From the NCBI RefSeq assembly GCF_033118175.1, contig NC_083688.1, forward strand, positions 1,925,001-1,989,000: DNA of 64,000 nucleotides, in the 5' to 3' direction. Shown here piece after piece: positions 1-10,600 of this stretch. The translations under genes were made by a program, and so were the position numbers. This DNA is from Dama dama (lineage: Eukaryota > Chordata > Mammalia > Artiodactyla > Cervidae). The notes beneath the pieces were generated by a model. That model made no database searches. It was not told the origin of the DNA and worked only from the letters and a program-made list of their open reading frames with translations. Positions within the stretch are counted from its first letter, which is position 1. The number at the start of each line of letters is the position of its first letter.

Positions 1-182
1 CTGATGTGAGCAGCCAGCTCTGCTGTATCATCATCCACACCACGGAAATCCATTGTCTTAAGAGCCTGATTAACTGTACATATTGCTAACACCTGCTCAG
101 AAACATAACAAGACACAGGAACACGGCTCCCAATCATGGTGTGTGTGGGCGGTGTGCGTGACTTGGGTGCAGATCTCTAGAA

Positions 183-222
<40 letters not shown>
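183..222. repeat. (TG)n microsatellite
   Basis: About 18 nearly uninterrupted TG dinucleotides, with a GTGTGTGGGCGG-like degenerate run just upstream. Confidence 0.95.
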
Positions 223-384
223 GGTGTGCTGGGGGAGGGGGCATTCGTGCTGTGCAGAGAATCCTGGGCAGGACCTGTAGGGCACTGCGGCTGGCTGCCG
301 CTGACTGACGGTGTGACTGTAGGCAAATCTCTCTGTCAGACCTCAGTTGTGCTAATCTGTAAAATGGAAGACCAGCGCTCTCCA

Positions 385-735
385 ATAGAAATCTGCCTTT
401 AATTGCAAGTTTTTTCAGGACCACATTAAGAAAAGGCTTTGAAAAGTGAAAATGAATTGGAATAGCATATTTATTAATTCCAATATATTCTGTGTATTAT
501 TTCAGGAAGTAACCAATATAAAAATATTCATGATATACTTAAGGTGGCTTTTTAAAAAGTTTTCTTCCAGATTCAGTGTGTATGTTACGCTTACAGCTCA
601 TTGGAACATGGGGAAGCCACCTCCCAAGTGCTTAAGAGCCACAGACGTGGGTGGCCACGGTACTGAGCAGCAAGGTCCAGGGCACTGTCTGGCCTCCCCG
701 CTGAACTGTGAACGCCCCCAAAGGCAGATATTTTA
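385..735. mobile_element. old MER-type interspersed repeat
   Basis: An AT-rich block followed by the phrase around 600-660 (caagtgcttaagagccacag, then GTGG...CCACGGTACTG). This resembles a mammal-wide MER consensus ending in AGCCACATGTGGCTAGTGGCTAC. I cannot name the family. Confidence 0.45.
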
Positions 736-838
736 CTCTCCCAGACAGTAACAACAGGCCTCAAAGAAAGAACACGAATACATTCTTCTGATAAACGCAT
801 CTGACATGCACTCTCAATGTGCTTTCAGGCTCTGCTTC

Positions 839-1048
839 CTTATTTATTTATTTGGCTGTGTCGGGCTCAGGTGGGGCACTCGGAGTTTCCACTGCTTCAC
901 GCAGGATCGTGGCTGCGCAGACTCTCCAGCTGTGGCCCTCGGGGTTGGCTGCTCCAGGGCAGGTGGGATCTTAGCTCCCCGATCAGGGACCAGACCCACG
1001 TTCCCCACACCACAAGGCGGATTCTTAACCACCCACCAGGGAAGTCCC
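839..1048 (-). mobile_element. CHR-type tRNA-derived SINE
   Basis: Starts with a TTTATTTATTT tail complement, then GGCTGTGTCGGG, CGATCAGGGACCAGACCC and CACCAGGGAAGTCCC. This is the reverse complement of the cetartiodactyl CHR SINE consensus. It is one of two in the window. Confidence 0.8.
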
Positions 1049-1057
1049 GAGGTTCGA

Positions 1058-1185
1058 CTCTGCTGAATTCTCAGCACGGCATAAGTCCATTTTGCAGATA
1101 AGGAAACAGGTTCAGAGAGGCTGAGCATCTTGCCCAATGTCACACAGCTGGGAAGTGGTACAGCTGGTCTTTGAACCCTGGGTAG
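1058..1185 (-). mobile_element. MIR fragment
   Basis: Contains the MIR core in reverse orientation: CATTTTGCAGATAAGGAAAC, then CTTGCCCAATGTCACACAGCTGG. Confidence 0.85.
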
Positions 1186-1202
1186 TGTGATCCAGGGGCT
1201 TT

Positions 1203-1420
1203 CCAGTGGCACTCATTAGTGGTAAAGACCCCGCCTGCCCATGCAGGAGACATAAGAGATGTGGGTTTGATCCCTGGGTCAGGAAGATCCCCTGGAGGAG
1301 GGCATGGCAACCCACTCCAGTATTCTCGCCTGGAGAATCCCAGGGACAGAGGAGCCTGGCGGGGCTATGGTCCATAGGGTTGCCAAGAGTCAGACACAAC
1401 TGAATCGACTTAGCGTGCAC
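1203..1420 (+). mobile_element. Bov-tA SINE
   Basis: tRNA-like head (AGTGGTAAAGACCCCGCCTGCC...), then CCCTGGAGGAGGGCATGGCA and the shared tail CAGAGGAGCCTGG...GAGTCAGACACAACTGA. The first few head bases are degenerate. Confidence 0.93.
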
Positions 1421-1518
1421 ACACGCAGTGTGATTTAGGGTCTATACTCTTAACTATTGTCCTATACTCCCTCTTTCATAATCGTGATACAAACGACAAT
1501 AGTTCAAACTGCTAAACT

Positions 1519-1605
1519 GTACTGCGGGCTTACTATGTGCTCGGCACCTTGTAAGCATCATCCCATTTACTCCCCAAAGCCCTCCTGTAAGGAAGCTTCT
1601 AGTGT
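1519..1605 (-). mobile_element. MIR fragment
   Basis: GGGCTTACTATGTGCTCGGCACCTTGTAAGCATCAT matches the 3' part of MIR in reverse orientation. Confidence 0.7.
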
Positions 1606-1754
1606 CTGATTACCATTTGCTCAGTGAAAGAAGGAATGAGTGATTTTTAAAGGTGCCCCCTGCCTAGTTCTGAGCCTCTAGGATTCCTGGAGGGTACACT
1701 TATCCCCACATACAGACCACCATGAGCAGGGCCAGAGACGTATGCTGGCTGGTT

Positions 1755-1961
1755 GTGGGCTGGTTAGCCACTCAGTCGTGTCCGACCCTCTTATGGCCCC
1801 AGGGACGGTAGCCCGCCAGCCTCCTCTGTTCACGGGATTTCCCAGATAAGAACACTGGGGTGCCATTTCCTCCTCTAGGGGATCTTCCTGACCCAGGGGT
1901 CAAACGCATCACTCCTGCCTTGCAGGCGGATTCTTTATCATCTGAGCTATCGGAGAAGCCC
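1755..1961 (-). mobile_element. Bov-tA SINE
   Basis: Reverse complement of the same family: CACTCAGTCGTGTCCGACCC at the left, GGGGATCTTCCTGACCCAGG in the middle, and the tRNA-like head GATTCTTTATCATCTGAGCTATC...GAAGCCC at the right. Confidence 0.92.
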
Positions 1962-2201
1962 CACCAGAGAATTTTGCGAAGCTCTAATCGACATGGTCCC
2001 TTGATCTTTGGGGCACCTGAGTTAAGCAGAGCCACCCACAGGAGCAGTTCCCCCAGGAATCTCAATTAAAGGTCTGCTTGAGAACTGAGGTGTGTCAGGT
2101 AAATGATCATCAGCAGTGGCTAAAATGTGCACTTAGGGCTAAAGATGCCTATAGACACAAGCTGTTTTCTTCTTTCCAAAGATGGAGGTGGTGCGGTTTC
2201 A

Positions 2202-2392
2202 CGTGGTGTTGGAGCCCTGGGGTCTGGGAGTTCCAGTTTCAAATCTAAACTCTGTGAGCCCCAGAAAGTCACTTCACCCCTTAAGTTTCCCCACTGGTAA
2301 GACAGGAATAAATAATCGCTTTCTGTAGACTCATGGTGAGGCTTAAGTGAGTTAACACACGTTAAGGGCTTAGGACAGCTCCTGGCTCCTAA
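2202..2392 (+). mobile_element. MIR, near full length
   Basis: CTGTGAGCCCCAGAAAGTCACTTCACC...CCACTGGTAAGACAGGAATAA...GGCTTAAGTGAGTTAACACACG follows the MIR consensus in order. Confidence 0.8.
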
Positions 2393-2479
2393 CTTTTGGC
2401 CACGGTTGGTTCTTGCCGTGGAATCCAGGCTTTCAGTGAGTTCTAGAAAAGTCAGATTGCAGACCCTGACGTGTGGATA

Positions 2480-2830
2480 ATTGAAACATTCTGGTGTATC
2501 TCTCCCCTCTCGGAGTCCCTACCCCACTTCCCATCTGCTTCCTACCATCTCCCACTGAATTACAATTCTCCATCTATTGTTCTCCCATTGTTTCCTGTTT
2601 GTTCTGCTTCCCTTGCGACGGCACGTGGTGGCTGTCTGAGTGAATGAATGGCTCATACCTGGCTTCGTCTCACTAGACCTTAAAATAGAGTTGCCAGGCG
2701 CCTGTCGCCCCCGCCCGATTGTGAGCTTCTTGAAGTGCCGTATCTATTTCATCACTGAGCGCCTCCCGCGAGCATCTGGCACCATGCCCGGCACCTAGTA
2801 GGTGTCAGGAAACGTTCGTCGGATTTAATT
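2480..2830 (+). mobile_element. L2 3' end
   Basis: The L2 3' signature is present in order: TTGTGAGCTTCTTGAAG, ATCTGGCACCATGCCCGGCACCTAGTAGGTG, then a degenerate tail. Confidence 0.65.
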
Positions 2831-3027
2831 AAACTTAACTGGAGTGAAAACCCCTTGCAGGAAAGAAACACTCACCCCTCTTCATACTCTCTGCACCCCC
2901 TACTGCACTTGACCCAAGGCTACAAGAAGCCAGGACTGACAGCCTTCCCTAAGCGAAGGCCGACGTTTCCAGCCCGTGTCCTGCGGATGACAAGGAGGTG
3001 GGAGAAACGAGCTGCAGGAATCCTATA

Positions 3028-3175
3028 ACCAGCGCATTTCTAGCATGCGCTAAGCTGTTTCATAGCGATTTGCTGGTTCCTCTTTCGAATATGTCTGCCA
3101 AGGATTAGTCCCATTTAGCAAATCGGGAAGCTGAGGCTCACAGTTTCGGTAATTTGCCCAAGGATGAAATGGAGG
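3028..3175 (-). mobile_element. MIR fragment
   Basis: CCCATTTAGCAAATCGGGAAGCTGAGGCTCA followed by AATTTGCCCAAGGATGA is the MIR core in reverse. Confidence 0.75.
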
Positions 3176-3483
3176 TGGTGGTGACCTCGCTGAAATGCTG
3201 GTTCCATGTCTGAAATCTCAATGCCGCGCGGTGCCCGGGGGCACAGGCTTTGGCAAACCAGCCGTGGTGGGTGGTGAGAACAGAGCAGAGCGCTGGCGGG
3301 CGGCGGGACCAAGCCAGCTTTAGGGGGAAAGAAGAAAAGAGGGCAGACCACTGGCTTCAAATCTCTCTCAGTCATCAGCTCTCGCTCTGCGGCCATCCTC
3401 CCGCTCCGCGGTCCCCCGGGGTCTAAGCTACCCATCTCTCCGCTTAAACAGTACCCTGTGTTTCCAGTCTCTTCAAAACGCAA

Positions 3484-4200
3484 CTCAGGTCATGTCGCTG
3501 CTCTTGTTTGGAGCTTTCAATGACTCCCTGCTGCTCTCAGGACAAAGGAAAACTCACAACCAGCGCTGGGCTGGCAAACCTGCTCTGTTGGGGGCCGGGC
3601 TGGGGGCAGGGGAAGGCAATAAACAAGAAGCCCTGATTTGCAGTGGTGGCTGATTTCCACGGTGTAAGGATGCCCACCGGGCCATCTGTTTCAATCCAGC
3701 AGCTGTTTAAGAACTGGTTCACAATTCCCAGCAATGTCACAGTCAGCTCTCAGGAGCTGGCGGGAACCGGCCCCTGCAGGCCACTGTGAGCGGTGACCAC
3801 TGCCAGGGCTCCGGGCGTCTCTCCAGCCCCACGGGGCGCCTCATCCCCCACCGTGCCCCTCCACCACCACATCCTGCCTCCCACACTCCCCCCGCCCCCA
3901 GCCAGCTGCCACGAGGCTTTTGCACATGCTGTTCCCTCCACCTGCCACACTTGTCCTCTGCCTACTGCCGTTTCCTCAGATCACAGCACAGGGTCGCTTC
4001 CTCAGGCCTGGGGGTGTCCCTTCACGCTTGGTTCCACTGGGTGTCTGATGCCCTGAGCACAGTGGACCATGGTGATCTCTGCACTCCTGGTTATCTTCCC
4101 CGCCAGGCTGTAAGCCCCAGGTGGCAGGGCCCTCGTTTATATGCCCAGCAGGGACGTCCTTGTCACGGCAGTTGATGCCGGGGGCACCCCTGGAATTGTG
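3484..4200 (+). mobile_element. L2 remnants
   Basis: Two L2-like stretches in the same direction: CATGTCGCTGCTCTTG...CAATGACTCCCTGC at 3490-3545, and GAGGCTTTTGCACATGCTGTTCC...GCCAGGCTGTAAGCCCCAGG at 3910-4125. The sequence between is not recognised. Confidence 0.55.
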
Positions 4201-4232
4201 CAGCATTTGTCCTCTGCCATAGAAGCCCTGTT

Positions 4233-4431
4233 GAGCTTCCCTGGGGGCTCAGCTGGTAAAGAAGCCGCCTGCAATGCGGGAGACCTGGGTTCCATCCCTG
4301 GGTTGGGAAGATGCCCTGGAGAAGGGAAGGACTACGCCCTCTAGTATTCCGGTCTACTGAATCCGATGGGCAGAGGAGCCCAGCGGGCTACAGTCCAGGG
4401 GGTCACAAAGAGTCGGACACGACTGAGCGAC
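4233..4431 (+). mobile_element. Bov-tA SINE, 120 bp upstream of exon A
   Basis: Complete head (GAGCTTCCCTGGGGGCTCAG) to tail (AGTCGGACACGACTGAGCGA). It lies just before the acceptor region of exon A. Confidence 0.95.
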
Positions 4432-4550
4432 CTCCCCTCTCACACGTCTCCCCGCTCCCAGCACAGGACCTGGCCCGTCCGAGGGCATCAGTGAACTCTC
4501 TCTGAACCTTCCAGTGAAGCCCTGCTCTCCTTGTGCTTCTCTTTGGGCAG

Positions 4551-4666
4551 CCCCGCCCACCTCCATCGAGGTGGTGGCCGCTGACACCCCAGCCCCCTTC
4601 AGCCGCTACCAAGCCCGGAACTTCACGCTGGTCTGCATCGTGTCGGGAGGGAAGCCGGCGCCCACA
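4551..4666 (+). CDS. IGSF21: IGSF21 exon A (start of Ig2)
   Basis: A pyrimidine-rich acceptor ends in CAG at 4550 and the donor GTGAGT begins at 4667. The exon starts in phase 1: its first two bases complete an Ala codon begun in an exon outside the window. It ends on a complete Thr codon. It encodes the entry into Ig-like domain 2, including an N-glycosylation sequon (NFT) just before the B-strand cysteine at 4634-4636 (context LVCIV). Confidence 0.95.
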
Positions 4667-7600
4667 GTGAGTACCGCCGCGGCCGCCCCAGCTGCGTCCC
4701 CTCCCGTGTGCCTTGCCCAGCGGCCCGTGTCAGCACGGAGCCCTCTGCAGAGCGAGCGTGCTCTGTGCGCCATCCGCCTGGTCCCACTCTGCCCACGCAG
4801 CTGACCCGCCCGGATGTCTGTGGGTCTCTTGCCTCCTGGTGAGCTGAGGAGGACCCCACGTCTCCCAGACCCTGCAGTCCCTGAGCTGCAGTGAGGGTGG
4901 TCTTCAGGGGGTCCCAGCTTCAAGCATACTCCTATCCCAGCGATTGAACAGGGCGGAGGCAGATGAGGCCCCAGAAGGGAAGCAAAGTGGAGAGAGGCCC
5001 CCACTGTGTCCTGGACAGAGCTGGGACTCGAGGTCATGCCCTCCAGCTCCAAGCCCACTGCGGAGGGCGGGAAGGAAGGCGCGAGGGCGGGAAGGGAGAG
5101 GAAAGGGGGGAGAAAGGAAATGGGGACTCTCTGTTTTGGCACCAGCTCCTTATTAGACCCACCCCACCCACTCTGGGGGCTTCCCTGCTGGCTCAGCGGT
5201 GAGGAGCCCACCTGCAATGCAGGAGATGCAGGCTCCATCCCTGTATCGGGAAGAGACCCCGGAAGAGGGCACGGCAACCCCCTCCAGTGTTCTTGCCTGG
5301 AGACGTCCTTGGACAGAGGAACCCTGCTGGGCTATAGTCCACTGGGGTCGCAAGAGTCGGACACGGCTGAGCGACTAAACCGTCACCGCTGACCACCTTG
5401 AGGTCTGTTGGTGTGGCTTCTGAGTTATTATCGTAGCAGCTTGAAGGGGTCGGGGGGAGGGGAAGGCCTGAGAGCATCCGGGGAGTTGGGTTCCAGCCCC
5501 TGACGTCACATGTGCCAAGTGACCCTGAGCAGGAATGCCCCCCTCTGCTTCTCAGGCTTTTTCAGCAGGTTTAGGGTGTGGACAGTATTACAGCTTTCCA
5601 GCTTTTTTAGAAGCAGCAGGACCTGTTTCATCTAAATGAAATATGTGTGGAAGCCCCGTGCAGAAGATCTTTAGAAGTGAAGGAAGGGCAAGTTGCCCTA
5701 ATGGGTCCCTGAGGCTCATCTGTGGGATGCTTAGGGCTCTCTGCAAACTCCCCTGATGGCTCAGCTGGTAAAGAATCCACCTGCAATGCAGGAGTCACAG
5801 GGGACGTGGCTTTGATCCGTGTTGGGGAGATCCCCTGGAGGAGGGCACAGCAACCCACTCCTTATTCTTGCCCGGAGAGTCCCCACGGACAGAGGAGCCT
5901 GGCGGGCTGCCATCCATGGGGTCGCAGAGTCGGCCACGACTGAGCATAGAGTGGGGCCACGGGCAGGGGCGTAGAGTTCCAGGTGGGGAGGCGGTTCTCC
6001 TTCCAGACCCTTGACTGTCTCACCGGGAGGACCCGTGGGGGTGATCTTGCGGCCTGGGCCAGTTCACCCCAGGCCGTGGCCCAGGGAGACCCAGCTGCCC
6101 AGGACGGGACAGGAGTAATCAGGTGTGAAGAGAACGGGAACAGGGCAATCAGCAGGTGCGCGGGGCAAGCGGGCCGCGGCGGGGTGCAGAGCGCGCCTGC
6201 AGTAAGGGCCTGCCCCCTGACCGTACAGCCCCAAGGACACAGACCCAAGCAGCCTCCAAGCAGCAACAGGTGAGGGCAGGACACGGCCCCAAGGTTTCCC
6301 CTTTGGAGCCCATGAGGAGGGCTAGCCTCCCTACAGTGAGACAAGCTGGTCTTTTTCCCCAAAGAAAAACTCCTTTTTTGCTCAGCACACACACACACAC
6401 ACACAAATTCTACTCACAGTCCCAAGGCTGCCGGAAGCCCTCCCCCTGCCCCCCACCCCCGCCCCAGCCTGCTGGCTCCTACCATTTAAGACACAGCAAT
6501 ACTAAATTCAAATATATACGAGATCCTCATCTCCCCGCATTCCAGGCACCTTATGTTTGGCTGGGACGTCAGAACTTGAAAGAATTCTTTGATATAAATT
6601 ACAAAACTGCTTTTGAAGCACTTTTCAAAAAAAAAGGGAAAGAAAGAAAAACCCCAAAGCAGGCTATTATTGGCATAAGAGATTCTTCGTTGGAGCTATA
6701 AACGCTGACAGCCTCTGCGCACCCCGCATTTCGTGCACCCTCCCACACCCTCCTCCCCGTGGCCTCCATCTCCCTTTCCCCACCAGCAAGAGTGTCCCCA
6801 GAGCTGTTGCCTGGCCTCCCCTCTCCCTGTCTCCCATCGATTTATTTATCTGATTTATTAAAAAAAGAAATACACCCAATCCCCACAGGCCTCTGGGCGT
6901 ATGTACCAAAATAAAAAGACAGCAAATTAAATTAAATGCTGCCTCTCAAAACTCGAAGTCCCTATTAGCAGAGAAAGCGAGAAGATGCCGGCTTTCGCCC
7001 CATCCTGCACCTAGCGCCCTCCCACACACACAGCTGTTTCCTGCCTTCCATCTCTAACACCGCACGCACACGCACGCGCACACACACACACACACACACA
7101 CACCCCTCCTCCGCCTTCTGACATCTCATCTACTCTCTGGTGCTCCCCTCCTTCTTGCCCCGCTCTCTCCAGGTGGGCAGGGACCACCCCCTTGCAGCCT
7201 GGGGTTGGGGGAGGGCTGCCAGGGCTGTGTCCAGGGTCCTGTTTTTGCACACTGTTTCTGAGCATCCAAGGAAGTAGGTGTTCGTATTCCCTTTGTGGGC
7301 ATGCGTGCTAAGTTGCTTCAGACCCTGTGCGACCCCATGGACCATAGCCCGCCAGGCTCCTCTATCCATAGAGTTCTCCAGAAAAGAATACTGGAGTGGG
7401 TTGCCATGTCCTCCTCCAGGGGATCTTCCAGACCCAGGGCTTGAACCTGTGTCTCCTGTGACTCCTGCATTGCAGGTGGATTCTCTGCCGCTGAGCCACC
7501 GGGGAAGCCCCAGTATTCCAAGTAAGGAAACTGAGGCTCAGAGAAGCTCATAGGCTCAGCCTCTGCCACTGGAGCCTGCGTGTCCCCGTTGACCCGAGCT

Positions 7601-10600
7601 GCCTCAGAGCACTAGGGGTCCATCCAGAAGGCTACAAGGAGCAGGAGGGGCCTCCTGCGGCCAGTTCCTCTGAGAGCCCCTTGGGAGGTCCCGGTCACTG
7701 GCGCCAAATCTTTCCACCCACCCTCCTTGCGATTTCAGGTTTATTTCAAGCGAGACGGGGAACCCATCGACGCAGTGCCCCTGTCGGAGCCGCGGGCGGC
7801 CAGCTCTGGTCCCCTGCAGGACAGCAGGCCCTTCCGCAGCCTCCTGCACCGTGACCTGGACGACACCAAGATGCAGAGGTCGCTGTCCCTGCTAGATGCT
7901 GAGAACCGGGGCGGGCGTCCCTCCACGGAGCGCCCCTCCCGCAGCCTGACCCCAGACCCCAGCAGCGTCATCCAGCCGACCACCGAGAACATCCCCGAGA
8001 CGGTGGTGAGCCGCGAGTTCCCCCACTGGGTGCACGGCTCCGAGCCCGTCTACTTCCTGCGGCACAGCCACAGCCCGGGCGGCGACGGCACGGTGGAGGT
8101 GCGCGCCCTGCTCACCTGGACGCTCAACCCACAGACCGACAACGAGGCCCTCTTCAGCTGCGAGGTCAAGCATCCGGCGCTGTCGATGCCCATGCAGGCC
8201 GAGGTCACGCTGGGTGAGGCCCGCTGGGAGCCCCTCTGCAGCTCCCCCCTCCCTGCAGAGCTGGGCAGTGGGGAGCCTTGGACCCGGAGACAGGGAGAAG
8301 ATGGAACAAGCTGGGGTTCGGGTCGGGCACGGAGGTCAGGGTCAGGCTCTTTGGGAGGTTTGCTGAGCTGGGTTGGAGGACATGGGAGGCAACGGGGAGG
8401 TCTGGGGAGTCTGGTCCAACAGGATCAGGAATATGGAAGTCTCAGAAGTTTGCTAGATCAGTGTCAGAAACACAGGAGGTTTCCAAGGTTGAAGATGGGT
8501 GGAACGTGCCAGTCCCAAGGAAGTTTGCTGCGTGAGTGAAGGATACACAGGAGGTGGGACTCATAAGATAGGGGTGCGGGGTCAGGGAAAGATGACACGG
8601 AGGTGACGGGGGCGTTTCTCAACTGAGTAAGAGACCCGCGAGCCCAGGGAAGAGTCACTAGGCACGGATCGTGAGCGTGGCAGGTCGGACGCTGGTCAGA
8701 TCGGGGTCAGGGCTACCCGCAGTTATGGAAGCTTGGCCAGCATGGGGTGAGGAACGTACCGGATGTGGGAGGGTACCGCCCTGGCTGAGCACCATGGAAA
8801 CCCTGCCACCTGCAGGGATATGGGAAGTGGCTCAACCAGGGAACTGGATGCCCAGGGTCAGCTCAGCCTGAGAATCCAGTCCCCAGCCAGGACCTGCTTC
8901 CTCTTCCTGCGGAGCACCAACTCAGCCTGTCCCCAGAGCAGCTCCCTAGGATCTGACCCGTGTCCCCTTATCCGTCTCCCAGCTGAGTAGAGGCAGGGAG
9001 AAGGGACATGTGGAATCTTCTCTAGACCTATGGGACTCTTCGAGCCAGCGTTTGTATTGACTGGGGTGGGGTAGGGCAGGGAGATGGCCTCAGTGACCCT
9101 GTACTGGTCCCCTCTGCCCGCAACACTCTGGACCTTGACTTTCAGCACCTGGCAGCTCAGCTCACAGCCCAAGGTGCCTGGGCTTGTCCCTGCAGCTCCC
9201 CCAGGGGTGAGCAGTTGCCTGGAAACATCCGCAGCCCCCAGCCCAGACCCACCCCCCCCACAACCAAGGACAGAGAACAGTGACTGATGACGGCTGAGAC
9301 CCCAGCGGCGGGGGGCGTCCAAAGGGCATCTCTGTTTTCAGCTAGCCCACCAGAAAACCCAGCATCAACTCTGCACCAGACACCAAGAGAAAGGATTTCG
9401 TGTACATATACACCTAATATGCGCCAGGAACATATGCCAGGGTCCTCTCATTCACTCTTCACAAGTGGTTTACCATGCAGCCCCATTTTACAGGTGAGCA
9501 AAACTGAGCCTCACTTTGGTGGGATCCCTCCCTTTGAGTCACCAACTTATAAGCAGCAGAGCTGGAATTTCCAGACATTCTGTTGGTGCCTTCTCCATGT
9601 CCCCCCACGCCAGCCACTGAACCTATCAGCCCCAGGACGGGACACACTTGCTGGCTATGGGTTAGTTCTCTGAGGACCCATGAAAAGGTCTCTTTGATTC
9701 CCAGAGGCCGCTGGCCCACACAGAAAATGATCATAAGGGCTAACTAGCATTTACTGAACACCTACCGTATACCACAGGCCGTTGCTTTCCTCGTAGGAAC
9801 CTAGCAGATACCCTGACTGTTAACCCTCACGGTCACTCAATGAGGTTAGGGCTAGCAGTGTCCCATAGCACAGAGGAGGCACCTGAGACCCGGGGAGGTG
9901 AAGTACGTTGCCCGCGGTGAGTAGGGCAGGGGTCCAAGGGCTCCAGCGTGGCTCGGTTTTGCCCCTAGCCGCCACTCGCTGAGCTGCTTCGGGGCATCTG
10001 CTGTCACGGCGCCTGCCCCGTGGGTACATTTGCTCATCACACCCGGAAACTCAGCGAGCACCCCCTGTGGGCAGGCCCTGTGTCGGGCGCCAGGGTCGCT
10101 CCCACGCAGAGCGTGCCCAGACCCCTCTCCCAGCCTCCCCACTTTGCCAGGCAGCCCCGCCCCCCGTTTCTCTGGACCCCCCATCCTTCCCAGAGTGCTT
10201 CCTTGCATTTGAGCCTTCCTGTCCACGGGATACAGTCTACTTCCAGGCTGGGAGTCAGAGCAGCCTCAACCGCTCATCAGGAGGCTTGATCTGTGAAGGC
10301 CACCCCTGGCCTCTCTCGCCGAAGCCTTGGCTCCCCACGAGAGGGCTTCCTGCTCCCACCCCACCCCAGAGAATGAGGAAGATGAGAGCAGATGAGGCTT
10401 CCGAGCAGCCAGGTTGGAGCTTGCAGCTCCCCGCTCCCCGGGATGGAGCGGCGCTGAGCCGTCTTCCCGACGCCCGTCCCAAGCCATGTCAGAGCGCTTG
10501 CCTGCCCGGCCCTAGGTTCCAGATGGTTCCTCCCTCCAAGTGGAGCCACCTTGACATGCACCCCCAATCGTCCTCACCAGAGCAAGAGAAAGGCCCTCTC

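Larger units (their letters stand above)
1..4550 (+). other. IGSF21 intron upstream of exon A
   Basis: No exon of IGSF21 was found here. The upstream exons would encode the first Ig domain, and no matching frame is present. The interval holds a TG microsatellite, an AT-rich old MER-like repeat, a CHR SINE, three Bov-tA SINEs, several MIR fragments and two L2 remnants. 1962-2200, 2830-3028 and 3180-3480 contain nothing I recognise. Confidence 0.8.

Noticed and set aside
1..4550. additional upstream IGSF21 exons
   Set aside because: No frame encodes the expected first Ig domain or the residues preceding exon A with an exon-like acceptor and donor.
7727..8539. 270-codon frame as a separate gene
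   Set aside because: It is IGSF21 exon B read through its donor at 8214 into the minisatellite-bearing intron.
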